The notes: generated by a model not told the origin, from the sequence alone. Shown: positions 7,442 to 16,226, counted from the stretch's first letter. The stretch: DNA of 33,442 bases from an uncultured Bacteroides sp. (GCA_949288585.1 CASEKR010000049.1:1-33442); one strand, 5' to 3'. Numbers and translations are program-made.

Positions 7442-8827
7442 ATGGCGACATTGAAAGAAAAAATCGGCTATGGCTTTGGAGATATGTCTTCTTCCATGTT
7501 CTGGAAAATCTTCTCCTATTATTTACCTTTCTTTTATTCTAATATTTTTGGCCTGACGCTGGCCGATGCCGGCCTGCTGATGTTGATAACGCGTATCTGG
7601 GATGCGGTGTCCGACCCGATGATGGGTGTCATTGCCGACCGTACCAAAACACGCTGGGGGCGCTACCGCCCGTATTTGTTGTGGATAGCTGCCCCGTTCG
7701 CCATTGCGGGCATCTTGCTTTTCACGACTCCCGACTGGGGCTATTCAGGGAAATTGATTTGGGCGTATGTCACTTATATATTGATGATGACTGTCTATAC
7801 GGGCATCAATGTGCCTTACGGGGCTATGTTGGGTGTGATGACGGACGATTCGAACACGAAGACCGTGTTCTCTTCCTACCGCATGTTCTTTGCCTACGGT
7901 GGCAGCTTCATCGCTTTGGGGGCTTGGGAGCCGCTGTGCAACCTGTTCCGTTCGATGGGTTATGACCTGTCTGGCAGTTGGCAGGCTTCGATGATTGTCA
8001 TTGCCAGCATCTGTTTCTGTGGCTTCCTGTTGTGCTTCAGCATGACGCGCGAGCATGTGAAGAATGTTTCGGGCGAGTCGCTGGGCAAGGACGTGAAGTC
8101 GTTGGTGACCAACTCGCCGTGGTGGATACTGAACGGCGTGGCTTTGTTGTCCAACTTCTTCAATACCGTGCGCGGGGCTACGGCGGCTTATTATTTCAAG
8201 GATTTTGTCAGTGGCGACGCGTTTCTGGATTTCGGGGCGTTCACCATTGTGCTCTATGCGGGCCTGTTCCTGATGATAGGCGAGGTGTGCAACATGTTGG
8301 GCGTGGCTTTGGCAGTGCCTTTCTCTACGCGCTTGGGCAAGAAGTCCACGTATTACTTGGCGTTGGTCTGCCTGGTGGTGTTCAGCGTGTTGTTCTTCTT
8401 CGTGCCGAATACGGTGGCCGGCTGGTGGCTGATGATGTTGTTCCAGGTGCTTATCTCTATCTGTACGGGCATCATTTCCCCGCTGATATGGAGCATGTAT
8501 GCCGATGTGGCAGACTATGCCGAGCATAAGGACGGCACGGCTTCCACGGGTCTGATATTTTCTTCGGGCTCGATGGCCCAGAAGTTCGGCGGCGCTTTTG
8601 CCGGTTGGGCGGTGATGGCGTTGCTGGCAGGGTTCGGCTACAATACGGCCGAGAACGCCGTGCAGACTCCCGAGGCTATCAATGGTCTGAAATATCTGAT
8701 GAGCTTCATTCCGGCCGGCATAGCCGTGGTGTCTCTTTTAGTTATATTCATATATCCGTTGAACCGTTCGCGCATGGCTACGATTAATGCCGAACTGAAG
8801 GAGCGGAGAAAGGAGAGTAAAGAATGA
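7442..8827 (+). CDS. GPH-family sugar:cation symporter (probable mannobiose importer)
   Basis: This 461-residue inner-membrane transporter has the glycoside-pentoside-hexuronide family signature: an N-terminal KIGYGFGDMSSSMFWKIFSYYLPFFY segment, the DPMMGVIADRTKTRWGRYRPYLL loop (about residues 59-81) and about twelve membrane helices. The loop after helix 6 and the MYADVADYAEHKDGTASTGL motif (about 351-370) are also typical. It sits between the phosphorylase and the epimerase of mannobiose catabolism, so mannobiose is the likely substrate. That is inferred from context and from the parallel Bacteroides fragilis cluster. The stop overlaps the epimerase start. Confidence 0.9.
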   Translation: MATLKEKIGYGFGDMSSSMFWKIFSYYLPFFYSNIFGLTLADAGLLMLITRIWDAVSDPMMGVIADRTKTRWGRYRPYLLWIAAPFAIAGILLFTTPDWGYSGKLIWAYVTYILMMTVYTGINVPYGAMLGVMTDDSNTKTVFSSYRMFFAYGGSFIALGAWEPLCNLFRSMGYDLSGSWQASMIVIASICFCGFLLCFSMTREHVKNVSGESLGKDVKSLVTNSPWWILNGVALLSNFFNTVRGATAAYYFKDFVSGDAFLDFGAFTIVLYAGLFLMIGEVCNMLGVALAVPFSTRLGKKSTYYLALVCLVVFSVLFFFVPNTVAGWWLMMLFQVLISICTGIISPLIWSMYADVADYAEHKDGTASTGLIFSSGSMAQKFGGAFAGWAVMALLAGFGYNTAENAVQTPEAINGLKYLMSFIPAGIAVVSLLVIFIYPLNRSRMATINAELKERRKESKE

Positions 8828-10017
8828 TGAAAGACATTTCTGTATTGAAAGCGGAGGTGCAGGAGGAACTGGTCAATGGTATCCTGCCCTTCTGGATGAA
8901 TAAGATGGTCGACCCTGTAAACGGTGGTTTCTATGGCCGCATCACCGGGAAAGAGAAACTGATGCCTGAGGCGGAAAAAGGGGCTATCCTGAATGCCCGC
9001 ATCTTGTGGACTTTCTCGTCGGCCTACCGCCTGCTGGGAAAACCAGAGTACCTGGAGATGGCCACGCGGGCCAAGAGATACCTCATCGACCATTTCTACG
9101 ACCAGGAGTATGGGGGCGTGTATTGGTCGGTGGACTACAAGGGCGAACCGCTGGACACGAAGAAGCAAATCTATGCCATCGGTTTTGCTGTCTATGGGCT
9201 GAGCGAGTATCACCGGGCCACGGGCGACCAGGAAGCGTTGGATTATGCCATCCGTCTGTTTGAGAGCATCGAGGCGCATAGCTTCGACACGAAGAAGAAC
9301 GGGTATTGCGAGGCGTTGACACGCGAATGGGGCGAGATGGCCGACATGCGCCTGAGCGACAAGGACGAGAACGAGCGTAAGACGATGAACACGCACTTGC
9401 ACATCCTGGAGCCGTATGCCAACCTGTACCGCGTCTGGAAAGACCCGCGCCTGGAGAAGCAGTTGCGTAACCTTATCCAGTTGTTTACCACCAAGATACT
9501 GAACATCAAGACGGGACACTTGGAACTGTTCTTCAACGACGACTGGGTGAGCAAGTACCGCATTGTCTCCTACGGGCACGACATCGAGGCGTCGTGGCTC
9601 ATCCATGAGGCTGCCCTGGTGTTGGGTGACCCGGAGGTGTTGGCCAAGGTAGAGCCGTTGGTGGAATACATAGCGGCTGCGGCCGACGAAGGCTTGGCCC
9701 CGGACGGCGCGATGATTTACGAGACTTTCGAGGACAAGGGGAAGACGGACACCGAGCGCCATTGGTGGGTGCAGGCCGAGAACGTGGTGGGGCACGTCAA
9801 CCTTTATCAGCATTTCGACGACGAAGTGGCGTTGCAGAAGGCGTTCCGTTGCTGGAGTTTTATTAAGAAGAACCTGATAGACCGTGTGAACGGTGAGTGG
9901 CATTGGAGCGTTTTCTCCGACGGTTCGGTGAACCTGAACGAAGACAAGGCCGGCTTCTGGAAATGTCCTTACCACAACGGCCGGATGTGCATGGAGATTA
10001 TAGAACGGTTTAAATAA
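8824..10017 (+). CDS. ce: Cellobiose 2-epimerase (mannobiose 2-epimerase)
   Basis: This 397-residue cytoplasmic enzyme belongs to the AGE/cellobiose epimerase family with an (alpha/alpha)6 barrel. It converts beta-1,4-mannobiose to mannosyl-glucose, the substrate of the GH130 enzyme. Visible landmarks are GHDIEASWLIHEA (His252, Glu255), RHWWVQAENVVG (about 318-329) and the C-terminal KCPYHNGRMCMEI (His384). The two histidines and the Glu are the expected proton-shuttle residues. The start ATGATG overlaps the symporter stop, and AGGAGAG lies upstream. The first or the second ATG could be used. The order mannanase, phosphorylase, transporter, epimerase matches the published Bacteroides fragilis mannan cluster. 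Confidence 0.93.
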   Translation: MMKDISVLKAEVQEELVNGILPFWMNKMVDPVNGGFYGRITGKEKLMPEAEKGAILNARILWTFSSAYRLLGKPEYLEMATRAKRYLIDHFYDQEYGGVYWSVDYKGEPLDTKKQIYAIGFAVYGLSEYHRATGDQEALDYAIRLFESIEAHSFDTKKNGYCEALTREWGEMADMRLSDKDENERKTMNTHLHILEPYANLYRVWKDPRLEKQLRNLIQLFTTKILNIKTGHLELFFNDDWVSKYRIVSYGHDIEASWLIHEAALVLGDPEVLAKVEPLVEYIAAAADEGLAPDGAMIYETFEDKGKTDTERHWWVQAENVVGHVNLYQHFDDEVALQKAFRCWSFIKKNLIDRVNGEWHWSVFSDGSVNLNEDKAGFWKCPYHNGRMCMEIIERFK

Positions 10018-10023
10018 TTTGCG

Positions 10024-10821
10024 ATGAAGAAAGTATGGTCTTTATTAGTGGCCTTCCTGGCTGGTTGGGGGATGGCTGCGCACGCACAGGCCGGTTTCCC
10101 GGATTTCAGCCGGATGAATTTCGGCTGCGACGGCAACAGCATCACGGCCGGCGAACAATGGTCTAAGACGGTGGTGGACGTGCTGGGTTTTGCCACGCAC
10201 CACAACGTGGCGGTAGGTTCGGCCACGTGGGCTTGCCATCCCGACACGCAGGATTACGGCAGCGAAGGCTTTGCCGGTATCTCCGGCGGTTGGCTGCCTA
10301 CGGAGGACAAGCATGAGTTGCAGATGCGCCACAACAACGTGGCCAAGGTGCATATTCAGAAATTCATTGCCGAGGTAGAGAGCGGCGCGTATCCCGTGCC
10401 CGATGTCTTTGTCTTCTCCATGGGAACCAACGACACCAACCTGGGCAGTGCCGCCGAGGCTCTGAAAGGCAAGACGCTGGACGAGGTGGACGTGACGACC
10501 ATGGCGGGCGGCGCCCGCTGGGCCATCCAGACCATTTTGGAGACGTATCCCAAGTGCCGCGTCTTTGTCTGCACGCCTATCCAGACGGGCAGCGTGGAGC
10601 ATAACGAGATAAACCTGAAGAAGATTGCCATCTTGCGCGAACTTTGCCGGGCTTTGTCCGTGCAGTTGATTGATTGTTACGGCGAGAGCGGCATTTGTGA
10701 GAAGTTCGAAGAGCCATCTTCGCGCGGCCGCTACCTGCGCGACGGCTTGCATCCCGACGTGGAGGGGCAGGTGCTGATGGGGCGGTATATCGCGAAGGAA
10801 ATCCGCAACAACTTCTTCTGA
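10024..10821 (+). CDS. Secreted SGNH/GDSL-type hydrolase (possible mannan acetylesterase)
   Basis: This 265-residue protein starts with a Sec signal peptide (hydrophobic 5-19, likely cleavage after AHAQA near 23). SGNH blocks are present: the nucleophile region FGCDGNSIT (Ser39), SMGTNDTN (Asn136) and DGLHPD (Asp240, His243). Block I is unusual because an extra Asn separates Gly and Ser (GNS rather than GDS). It starts 6 bp after the epimerase stop and ends the operon. Since plant and yeast mannans can be acetylated, removal of acetyl groups is a reasonable role, but the substrate is inferred from position only. A different esterase or lipase-like activity is possible. Confidence 0.8.
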   Translation: MKKVWSLLVAFLAGWGMAAHAQAGFPDFSRMNFGCDGNSITAGEQWSKTVVDVLGFATHHNVAVGSATWACHPDTQDYGSEGFAGISGGWLPTEDKHELQMRHNNVAKVHIQKFIAEVESGAYPVPDVFVFSMGTNDTNLGSAAEALKGKTLDEVDVTTMAGGARWAIQTILETYPKCRVFVCTPIQTGSVEHNEINLKKIAILRELCRALSVQLIDCYGESGICEKFEEPSSRGRYLRDGLHPDVEGQVLMGRYIAKEIRNNFF

Positions 10822-10827
10822 TATCCA

Positions 10828-10986
10828 CTCCCTTATTGCAGGGATAATCTCTCCCTTATTGCAGGGATAATCTCTCCCTTATTGGGGGAATAATCTCTCC
10901 CTTATTGGGGGAATAATCTCTCCCTTATTGGGGGAATAACCTTTCCCTTATTGAGGGAATAATCTTTCCCTTATTGGGGGAATTTT
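10828..10986. repeat. 23-bp tandem palindromic repeats (about 7 copies)
   Basis: Six full 23-bp units begin at 10828, 10851, 10874, 10897, 10920 and 10943, with a partial seventh at 10966. The core is CTCCCTTATTGGGGGAATAA; the first two copies carry GCAGGGAT in place of GGGGGAAT. Each unit has a small palindrome, TTATT-GGGGG-AATAA, and the AATAA of one unit can also pair with TTATT of the next. The array lies between the SGNH stop (10821) and the operon terminator (10997). It has no coding capacity, and there are no unique spacers, so it is not CRISPR. Confidence 0.9.
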
Positions 10987-10996
10987 CCTTCTTATT

Positions 10997-11043
10997 ATCT
11001 GACGGGTTGTCGCTTTGTATTCGGCGGCCCGTCAGATTTTTTT
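10997..11043 (+). terminator. Rho-independent terminator of the mannan operon
   Basis: ATCTGACGGG (10997-11006) pairs perfectly with CCCGTCAGAT (11028-11037) and is followed by TTTTTTG. The loop is 21 nt. The minus-strand reading has no T tract, so it serves the plus-strand operon. Confidence 0.88.
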
Positions 11044-11054
11044 GTCGGCTCGCC

Positions 11055-12914
11055 TCAGAAGGGGAAGAGCAGCGGCAGGGCGAACACCATGACTATGCCC
11101 ATGATGACTTGCAGCGGCAGGCCGACTTTGATGTAGTCCATAAAGGTGTATTGCCCGGCGGGCATCACCAGCGCGTTGGGCGGGGTGGAGAAGGGCGAGG
11201 CGAAGCACATGCTGGCGGCCACTGTCACGGCAAACAGGTAGGGCACGGGGCTGACGCCGATTTGCAAGGCGCTTTGCAGGGCGATGGGAGCCATCAGCAC
11301 GGCGGTCACCGTGTTGCTGATGAACATCGTCAGCAGCGATGTCGTGAAGTAGATGCCTGCCATCAGCGCCAGGGGACCGTAAGCGCCAAGTCCGCTGACC
11401 AGCGTGTCTGAGATGTATTCCGAGGCACCGGTTTTTTCCAGGGCGATGGACATGGGTAGCATTCCGGCAAAGAGCATGATGGTCTCCCAGTTGATGGTTT
11501 TGTAGGCGGCTTCGACGTTGCGGAAGCAGCCGGTCAGCACCATCAGCATGGCGGCAATCATCACGGCGGTGACGGGTGCGACGGGGATGAAGTCGAACAC
11601 CATCATGGCCACCATCAGCAGCATGATGAGCGCGGCTACGGGTGCCTTGTAGTCCAGCGTCACCTTGGCCGCTTCTTCCAAAGGCTGTCCCAGCACCACC
11701 CAGTCGGAACTTTCGTTGCTCAGGCGGGCGATGTCCTGCCACGTGCCCTGCACCAGCAGCACGTCTCCGCTGTGCATGCGTTCGCGGCCTAGGTCTTGCA
11801 GCAGGTATTCCTTCTTGCGGCGGATGCCCAGCACGTTGACGTTGAACTTGTCGCGGAAGCCGGCCTCTTTTACCCGCTGGTTTACGATGTCCGACGAGGG
11901 CGTCAGCAGGATTTCGGCGATGCCGATGTCGTAGAAGTCCAGCCGGTTGTCTCCTCCGGCGGCCACTTCCGTGTCGTGTCCGTCCATCATCTCCAAGGCA
12001 TAGTCCTGCGCGAAACGGTCCACGTCGGCGGCGTGGCCGTTGGCGTAGAGCACGTCGCCTGCCGCCACGACGGTATCGGCCGAGGCCAGCCTTTGGGTGA
12101 CGGTCTTCAGGAAACGGTGTTGCGAGGCCTCGCCACGGCGTACCTCCAGGATGTTCAGCCCGTAGCGCCGCCGCACGTCCAAGGCCAGGATGGTCTGCCC
12201 CACGATGGCCGACGTGGCCGTGGCACGCAGGCGGAACAGGTTGTTGCTGAGGCCGTATTCTTTCACCAGTTCGTCCAGCGACTTGCCCGTGGAGGCTTGT
12301 TCGTCCCGGTCTCGTTTCTTCGACAGGAACCAGCGAGTCAGCGGTAGCAGCACCACGATGCCCGTCAGCATGCACAGCAACCCGACGGGCAGGAAGGAGA
12401 AGAAACCCAGCGATCCGTAACCGGCTTGGGTCAGTACTTCGTCGATGATGAGGTTGGGCGGTGTGCCGATGAGGGTCATCATGCCGCCCATGCTGCTGGC
12501 GAAGGCCAGGGGCATCAGCAGGCGTCCGGGGGGAGTGCCGGCGTTGACGGCCAGGCTGACGACGATGGGCAGCATGAGGGCCACCGTGCCTGTGTTGCTG
12601 ACGAAGGCGCCGATGGCCGACGTGGCCACCATCACCAACAGGAACAGTTTCAATTCACTCTTCCCGGCCAACTTCAGCAGGCGCGAACTGATCATCTTGG
12701 CCAGTCCTGTCTGGAAGATGGCCCCGCCGACTACGAACAGGCCGACCATCATTACTACTACGGAGTTGGAGAAACCGGACAGGGCTTCTTCGGGCGTGAG
12801 GATGTGGAAGACGAGCAGGGCGATGAGCGAACACAGGGCGACGATGTCCGAGCGTACTTTGCCTGAGACAAAGAAGGCCGCCGAAAGGGCCAGGATGATG
12901 AGGGTAACCAGCAT
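11055..12914 (-). CDS. SLC13/DASS-family anion transporter with RCK (TrkA-C) domains
   Basis: This 619-residue membrane protein has two blocks of transmembrane helices (about 1-190 and 410-619) flanking a cytosolic insert with two RCK-C-like domains (about 210-390, including DTVVAAGDVLYANG and MHSGDVLLVQG). Family signatures are SNTGTVALMLPIV and SNTVTAVLMAPIAL, with TPPNLII and TPPNALVMPAGQY. The Ser-Asn-Thr motifs bind sodium and carboxylate in DASS transporters. The substrate (sulfate, dicarboxylate or similar) is not defined by sequence. I chose the ATG at 12914. Longer frames to 13265 exist, but a TATCTTTG box at 12946-12953 places the transcript start downstream of those codons. Confidence 0.88.
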   Translation of the reverse strand: MLVTLIILALSAAFFVSGKVRSDIVALCSLIALLVFHILTPEEALSGFSNSVVVMMVGLFVVGGAIFQTGLAKMISSRLLKLAGKSELKLFLLVMVATSAIGAFVSNTGTVALMLPIVVSLAVNAGTPPGRLLMPLAFASSMGGMMTLIGTPPNLIIDEVLTQAGYGSLGFFSFLPVGLLCMLTGIVVLLPLTRWFLSKKRDRDEQASTGKSLDELVKEYGLSNNLFRLRATATSAIVGQTILALDVRRRYGLNILEVRRGEASQHRFLKTVTQRLASADTVVAAGDVLYANGHAADVDRFAQDYALEMMDGHDTEVAAGGDNRLDFYDIGIAEILLTPSSDIVNQRVKEAGFRDKFNVNVLGIRRKKEYLLQDLGRERMHSGDVLLVQGTWQDIARLSNESSDWVVLGQPLEEAAKVTLDYKAPVAALIMLLMVAMMVFDFIPVAPVTAVMIAAMLMVLTGCFRNVEAAYKTINWETIMLFAGMLPMSIALEKTGASEYISDTLVSGLGAYGPLALMAGIYFTTSLLTMFISNTVTAVLMAPIALQSALQIGVSPVPYLFAVTVAASMCFASPFSTPPNALVMPAGQYTFMDYIKVGLPLQVIMGIVMVFALPLLFPF

Positions 12915-12945
12915 AACAGATGGGGTGTTTATGAATATATGGCCG

Positions 12946-12953
12946 CAAAGATA
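12946..12953 (-). promoter_or_regulatory. -7 box for the DASS transporter
   Basis: The minus strand reads TATCTTTG, 31 bp upstream of the ATG at 12914. It decides the start codon because longer in-frame ATGs lie upstream of it. Confidence 0.6.
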
Positions 12954-13034
12954 CGAGATTTTCATGAATAAACAGTTGCCTCCCCGGCTTCCCGGTGTGG
13001 ACGGGCGTTTGTCGGCCAAAAAAGTCTGTCTCTG

Positions 13035-13066
13035 TTTGCCTTTTTTCCGAAATCCTGCTATTTTTG
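13035..13066 (+). promoter_or_regulatory. Bacteroidetes promoter for the S12 hydrolase operon
   Basis: TTTG (13035-13038) and TATTTTTG (13059-13066) are separated by 20 bp, matching the -33/-7 consensus. The spacer also holds the divergent DASS promoter. The next good start is the ATG at 13161. Confidence 0.7.
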
Positions 13067-13160
13067 CGAGCATGTTTGGCAGAATGAACAAAAAATGTCC
13101 TGCAAGCTGTCGGGAAGGGGTACTTGCCCGCTTTGCAGGTGCGATATAAAGTATGACTGT

Positions 13161-14666
13161 ATGAAAAATAAAGTATGGATTCTTTTGCTGGCAGTGGGTC
13201 TTTTCCTGCCGTCGCTTTTGAGGGCGCAGGTGGGGGAATTGCCGCGTGCCGTGCCCGAGACGCAAGGCGTCCCTTCACGGGCTTTGGCTGAGTTGTTTGA
13301 TTCGCTGATGGCATTGCCCCGCACGGACATCCACAGCGTGCTGGTGATGCGTCACGGGAAGGTGGTCGCTGAGATGTATCCGGCTCCCTTTGCCCCGGAA
13401 TACAAGCACACGATGTATTCCTGTTCGAAGACATTTGTCAGCGCGGCCGTCGGGTTGGCCATTGCCGACAATCGCCTGCGGCTGGCAGACCGTGTGGGTG
13501 CCTTCTTCCCGGAACTCTTGCCGGACACGGTATCTGCCAACTTGGCGCAGATGACTGTACGCGACCTGCTGACTATGACTTCCGGCATCACGCCTGACTG
13601 GAACATGCGCAATTTGACGCCCGATTGGATAAAGACCTTTCTGGCCAAGCCTGTCAGCGGTGCCGGCACGAAGTTCCAATACGACTCCATCGTTACCTAC
13701 TTGCTTTCGGCCATCGTGCAGCGGGTGACGGGGATGACTGTGCTGGATTATCTGCGTGTGAAGCTGTTCGACCCCATGCACATCACCGAGGTGGATTGGG
13801 AACTAAGTCCCGAGGGCTGTAATACCGGTGGCTGGGGACTGCATATCCAGACGGAATCGCTGGCCAAGTTCGGGCAACTCTTGCTGGACGGGGGACAGTG
13901 GCAGGGACGGCAGCTTCTGCCCGCCGACTGGGTGGAGGCTATGATGACCGAACAACAACCCGGCATGGGCTACGGATACCAGATGTGGCGGTGTGAATAT
14001 CCGGGCGCCTGGCGGGCCGACGGCGCGCTGGGGCAATACATCCTCATCGTTCCGGACAAAGATATGGTGGTGGTTATCACCGAATGTACGCTCATCGACG
14101 GTATCCGACAGCGCCGTTTAGTATGGAACCAGTTGCTGCCCGCCGTTTCCGACGCGCCCCTTCCCGAAGCCGGCAAAGAGTATGCCCGCCTGCAACGGAA
14201 GCAATCGGGTTGCACTCTTCCTTTCCCGCAAGGGAAACAAACATCGCCTGTGGCCAAACAACTGGACGGACGGCGCATCCGTCTGGAGGCCAACAAGTAT
14301 GGCTGGGAAACTCTTGACCTGCAGTTTGCCCTCAACCGCCCGGACTTGCTTATGGAGGTGACAACGGACAAGGGGGAACATTTTTCTTTGGGCTTCGGCT
14401 ACCGGCGGTGGCTTACGACGGAGATGGATGCCTGTCCTCCTTACTCCATCTCGCCCGTCGGCGCATTCAGTGGCATCAGCCGTCCTTTCCATGCTTCGGG
14501 CAGTTATGCCTGGGCGGGGCGCGACGTCCTCCGGCTGCAGGTGCACTACGTGGATTGGGTCAGCGCGCAAACCCTGGAGCTGCGTTTCGACGGCGACGAA
14601 GTGACGCTGACCGCGAGCGAGAACTTTTCTTCCGGTTCACAAACCCTTAAAGGCGTTTTGGAATGA
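13161..14666 (+). CDS. Exported serine hydrolase, class C beta-lactamase-like (S12)
   Basis: This 501-residue protein has a Sec signal peptide (MKNKVWILLLAVGLFLP, cleavage near LLRAQ at 23). The serine beta-lactamase fold follows. The SxxK motif is S87-C-S-K90, the second motif is probably YDS in FQYDSIVTYLLS, and the third-motif region is DGALGQ. A C-terminal beta-rich domain (about 370-501) has no clear family. Such proteins include esterases, D-aminopeptidases and penicillin-binding relatives; resistance to beta-lactams cannot be assumed. The upstream in-frame ATG at 13095 gives a Cys-rich, non-signal leader, so I prefer 13161. The stop overlaps the next start as ATGA. Confidence 0.82.
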   Translation: MKNKVWILLLAVGLFLPSLLRAQVGELPRAVPETQGVPSRALAELFDSLMALPRTDIHSVLVMRHGKVVAEMYPAPFAPEYKHTMYSCSKTFVSAAVGLAIADNRLRLADRVGAFFPELLPDTVSANLAQMTVRDLLTMTSGITPDWNMRNLTPDWIKTFLAKPVSGAGTKFQYDSIVTYLLSAIVQRVTGMTVLDYLRVKLFDPMHITEVDWELSPEGCNTGGWGLHIQTESLAKFGQLLLDGGQWQGRQLLPADWVEAMMTEQQPGMGYGYQMWRCEYPGAWRADGALGQYILIVPDKDMVVVITECTLIDGIRQRRLVWNQLLPAVSDAPLPEAGKEYARLQRKQSGCTLPFPQGKQTSPVAKQLDGRRIRLEANKYGWETLDLQFALNRPDLLMEVTTDKGEHFSLGFGYRRWLTTEMDACPPYSISPVGAFSGISRPFHASGSYAWAGRDVLRLQVHYVDWVSAQTLELRFDGDEVTLTASENFSSGSQTLKGVLE

Positions 14667-15301
14667 GCATCAGCCGAACCCTATACGTCCTCGTGCGGCC
14701 CTACACCTGGGTCAGCCGTTTCCGTCACCGCCGAGGCTATGGCGTCCATTCGCCTTTCGCCTTCAATTTCATCACGAGGGTCATCTTCGAGCGGTCAGCC
14801 TACTATAAGTATGCCTCGCTGCGTGCACTCGAAAAACAGATGAAGCGCACACGGGGGGCGGAATGGCTGTACGAGCCGTTGCGGGTGAAGAAACTGCTGT
14901 TCCGCTTGGTCAATTTTGCCCAACCCGTTACGATAGTCGATGCCGGGCGTCTGGCCGCTTCTTCTCTTTATCTGAAGGCGGGCTGCGAACATGCCGGCTA
15001 CGTGGGGGCTGCCGACCTTTCCGGACTTTTCCTTGAATCCGGTGTTCCCGTCGACTTCCTCTACCTGCACGATTACCGGCATCCCGACTTTGTGGAAGAG
15101 GTGTTTCGTGTTTGTGTCCCGCGCGCGACCGAGCGTTCCGTGTTTGTCGTCGAAGGCATCTGCTATTCCCGACCGATGAAAAAACTGTGGCGGAAGATGC
15201 AGGTCGATGCGCGTGTGGGCATTACGTTTGACCTCTACGATCTTGGCATCCTCTTTTTTGACAAATCGAAGGCCAAGCAAGACTATATCGTAAACTTTTA
15301 A
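14663..15301 (+). CDS. Degenerate methyltransferase-like protein, Bacteroidetes-specific
   Basis: This 212-residue protein has the pattern [18 protein letters not shown] (about 22-38), a [11 protein letters not shown] segment, [19 protein letters not shown] (about 89-107) where a SAM-binding motif would be, and a C-terminal [25 protein letters not shown]. Similar Bacteroidetes proteins are usually called SAM-dependent methyltransferases. Here the glycine-rich loop is weak (DAGRLAASS), so activity is doubtful. It overlaps the S12 hydrolase by 4 bp and is 11 bp from pduO, so it belongs to that operon. Function is unknown. Confidence 0.7.
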   Translation: MSISRTLYVLVRPYTWVSRFRHRRGYGVHSPFAFNFITRVIFERSAYYKYASLRALEKQMKRTRGAEWLYEPLRVKKLLFRLVNFAQPVTIVDAGRLAASSLYLKAGCEHAGYVGAADLSGLFLESGVPVDFLYLHDYRHPDFVEEVFRVCVPRATERSVFVVEGICYSRPMKKLWRKMQVDARVGITFDLYDLGILFFDKSKAKQDYIVNF

Positions 15302-15312
15302 TTCCGCTATCC

Positions 15313-15885
15313 ATGACTTCTTTGAAGAAAAGCCCTATTTACACAAAGACCGGAGACTCCGGCATGACTTCGTTGGTGGGGGGCGTGCGCGTGCCCAAGA
15401 CGCACATCCGCCTGGAGGCCTACGGCACGGTGGACGAACTGAATGCCTGCCTCGGATTGCTGGTCACTTATTTGGACGATGGACACGATCGTTGCTTTGT
15501 CCGCCAGCTACAGGATACCTTGTTTGTTGTTGGCTCATCATTGGCCACCGATGCTTCGCAGCCGTTTCATTGTAAGCCTATTACCGTCTCTTGCGGACAG
15601 GTGGAAGCTTTGGAACACGAGATTGACCGTCTGGACCAGACATTGCCCTCCCTCCGCGCGTTTGTGTTGCCCGGGGGCAGTCGGGGGGCTGCGGTGTGTC
15701 ATCTTTGCCGTACCGTCTGCCGGCGTGCCGAACGGCGTATCTTGTCGTTGGCCCAAGAGGCTGCCGTCGACCCCGTCCTTTTGGCTTATGTTAACCGATT
15801 ATCAGATTATTTATTCGTTCTTTCCCGCAAAATGAACCAAGACGAGAAAAAAGATGAAATATTTTGGCAGAATGATTGCAGGTGA
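15313..15885 (+). CDS. pduO: Cob(I)yrinic acid a,c-diamide adenosyltransferase, PduO type
   Basis: This 190-residue cytoplasmic enzyme transfers the adenosyl group of ATP to Co(I) corrinoids to make adenosylcobalamin. It shows the ATP-binding N-terminus [12 protein letters not shown] (10-21), [12 protein letters not shown] (37-48), the RRAERRI helix and the C-terminal [15 protein letters not shown] motif. Length matches stand-alone PduO enzymes. It is the third gene of the S12 hydrolase/methyltransferase-like operon, and the link to its neighbours is unclear. The coenzyme is probably used by methylmalonyl-CoA mutase or ribonucleotide reductase elsewhere in the genome. Confidence 0.93.
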   Translation: MTSLKKSPIYTKTGDSGMTSLVGGVRVPKTHIRLEAYGTVDELNACLGLLVTYLDDGHDRCFVRQLQDTLFVVGSSLATDASQPFHCKPITVSCGQVEALEHEIDRLDQTLPSLRAFVLPGGSRGAAVCHLCRTVCRRAERRILSLAQEAAVDPVLLAYVNRLSDYLFVLSRKMNQDEKKDEIFWQNDCR

Positions 15886-15905
15886 CGTAAAAAGTTATAC
15901 ATTTG
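15875..15905 (+). promoter_or_regulatory. Promoter for the DUF2795 gene
   Basis: ATTG (15875-15878) and TACATTTG (15898-15905) are spaced by 19 bp, close to the -33/-7 consensus. The ATG at 15959 follows 53 bp later. Confidence 0.55.
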
Positions 15906-15958
15906 CCGAAAATTTGAAAGAAACCATAAGCAAGTACCACTTTAATACTTAGAAAATT

Positions 15959-16180
15959 ATGTATTGGACATTGGAATTGGCTTCCAAATTGGAAGACGCC
16001 CCTTGGCCGGCAACTAAGGACGAACTTATCGACTATGCCATGCGCTCAGGTGCTCCGCTTGAAGTGATAGAGAATCTCCAGGAAATGGAAGATGAGGGAG
16101 AGATTTACGAAAGCATTGAAGACATTTGGCCCGATTATCCCAGCAAGGAAGACTTCTTTTTCAACGAGGATGAGTATTGA
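15959..16180 (+). CDS. DUF2795 small acidic protein
   Basis: This 73-residue, strongly acidic protein matches the DUF2795 pattern: LASKLEDAPWPATKDELIDYAMRSG, then APLEVIENLQEMEDEGEIYESIEDIWPDYPSKEDF. The N-terminal half looks like a small helical domain, and the C-terminal tail is rich in Glu and Asp. No catalytic motif or membrane segment is visible. It has its own promoter and a strong terminator at 16227-16256, so it is monocistronic. Function is unknown to me. It is common in Bacteroidales core genomes. Confidence 0.8.
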   Translation: MYWTLELASKLEDAPWPATKDELIDYAMRSGAPLEVIENLQEMEDEGEIYESIEDIWPDYPSKEDFFFNEDEY

Positions 16181-16226
16181 CGCAAGATTTTGGTTTCTCT
16201 GCGCGGCAGAAGATGAAACAATAAGA

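Noticed and set aside
10828-10986. Possible CRISPR array or attachment site
   Set aside because: Tandem 23-bp palindromic units without spacers; no integrase and no tRNA nearby.
13095-13160. N-terminal extension of the S12 hydrolase from the ATG at 13095
   Set aside because: It would place a Cys-rich, non-conserved leader in front of a clear signal peptide starting at 13161.
13161-14666. Beta-lactam resistance gene
   Set aside because: The S12 fold is shared by many esterases and peptidases. The motifs SxxK, YxS and DGALG do not identify a true class C beta-lactamase.
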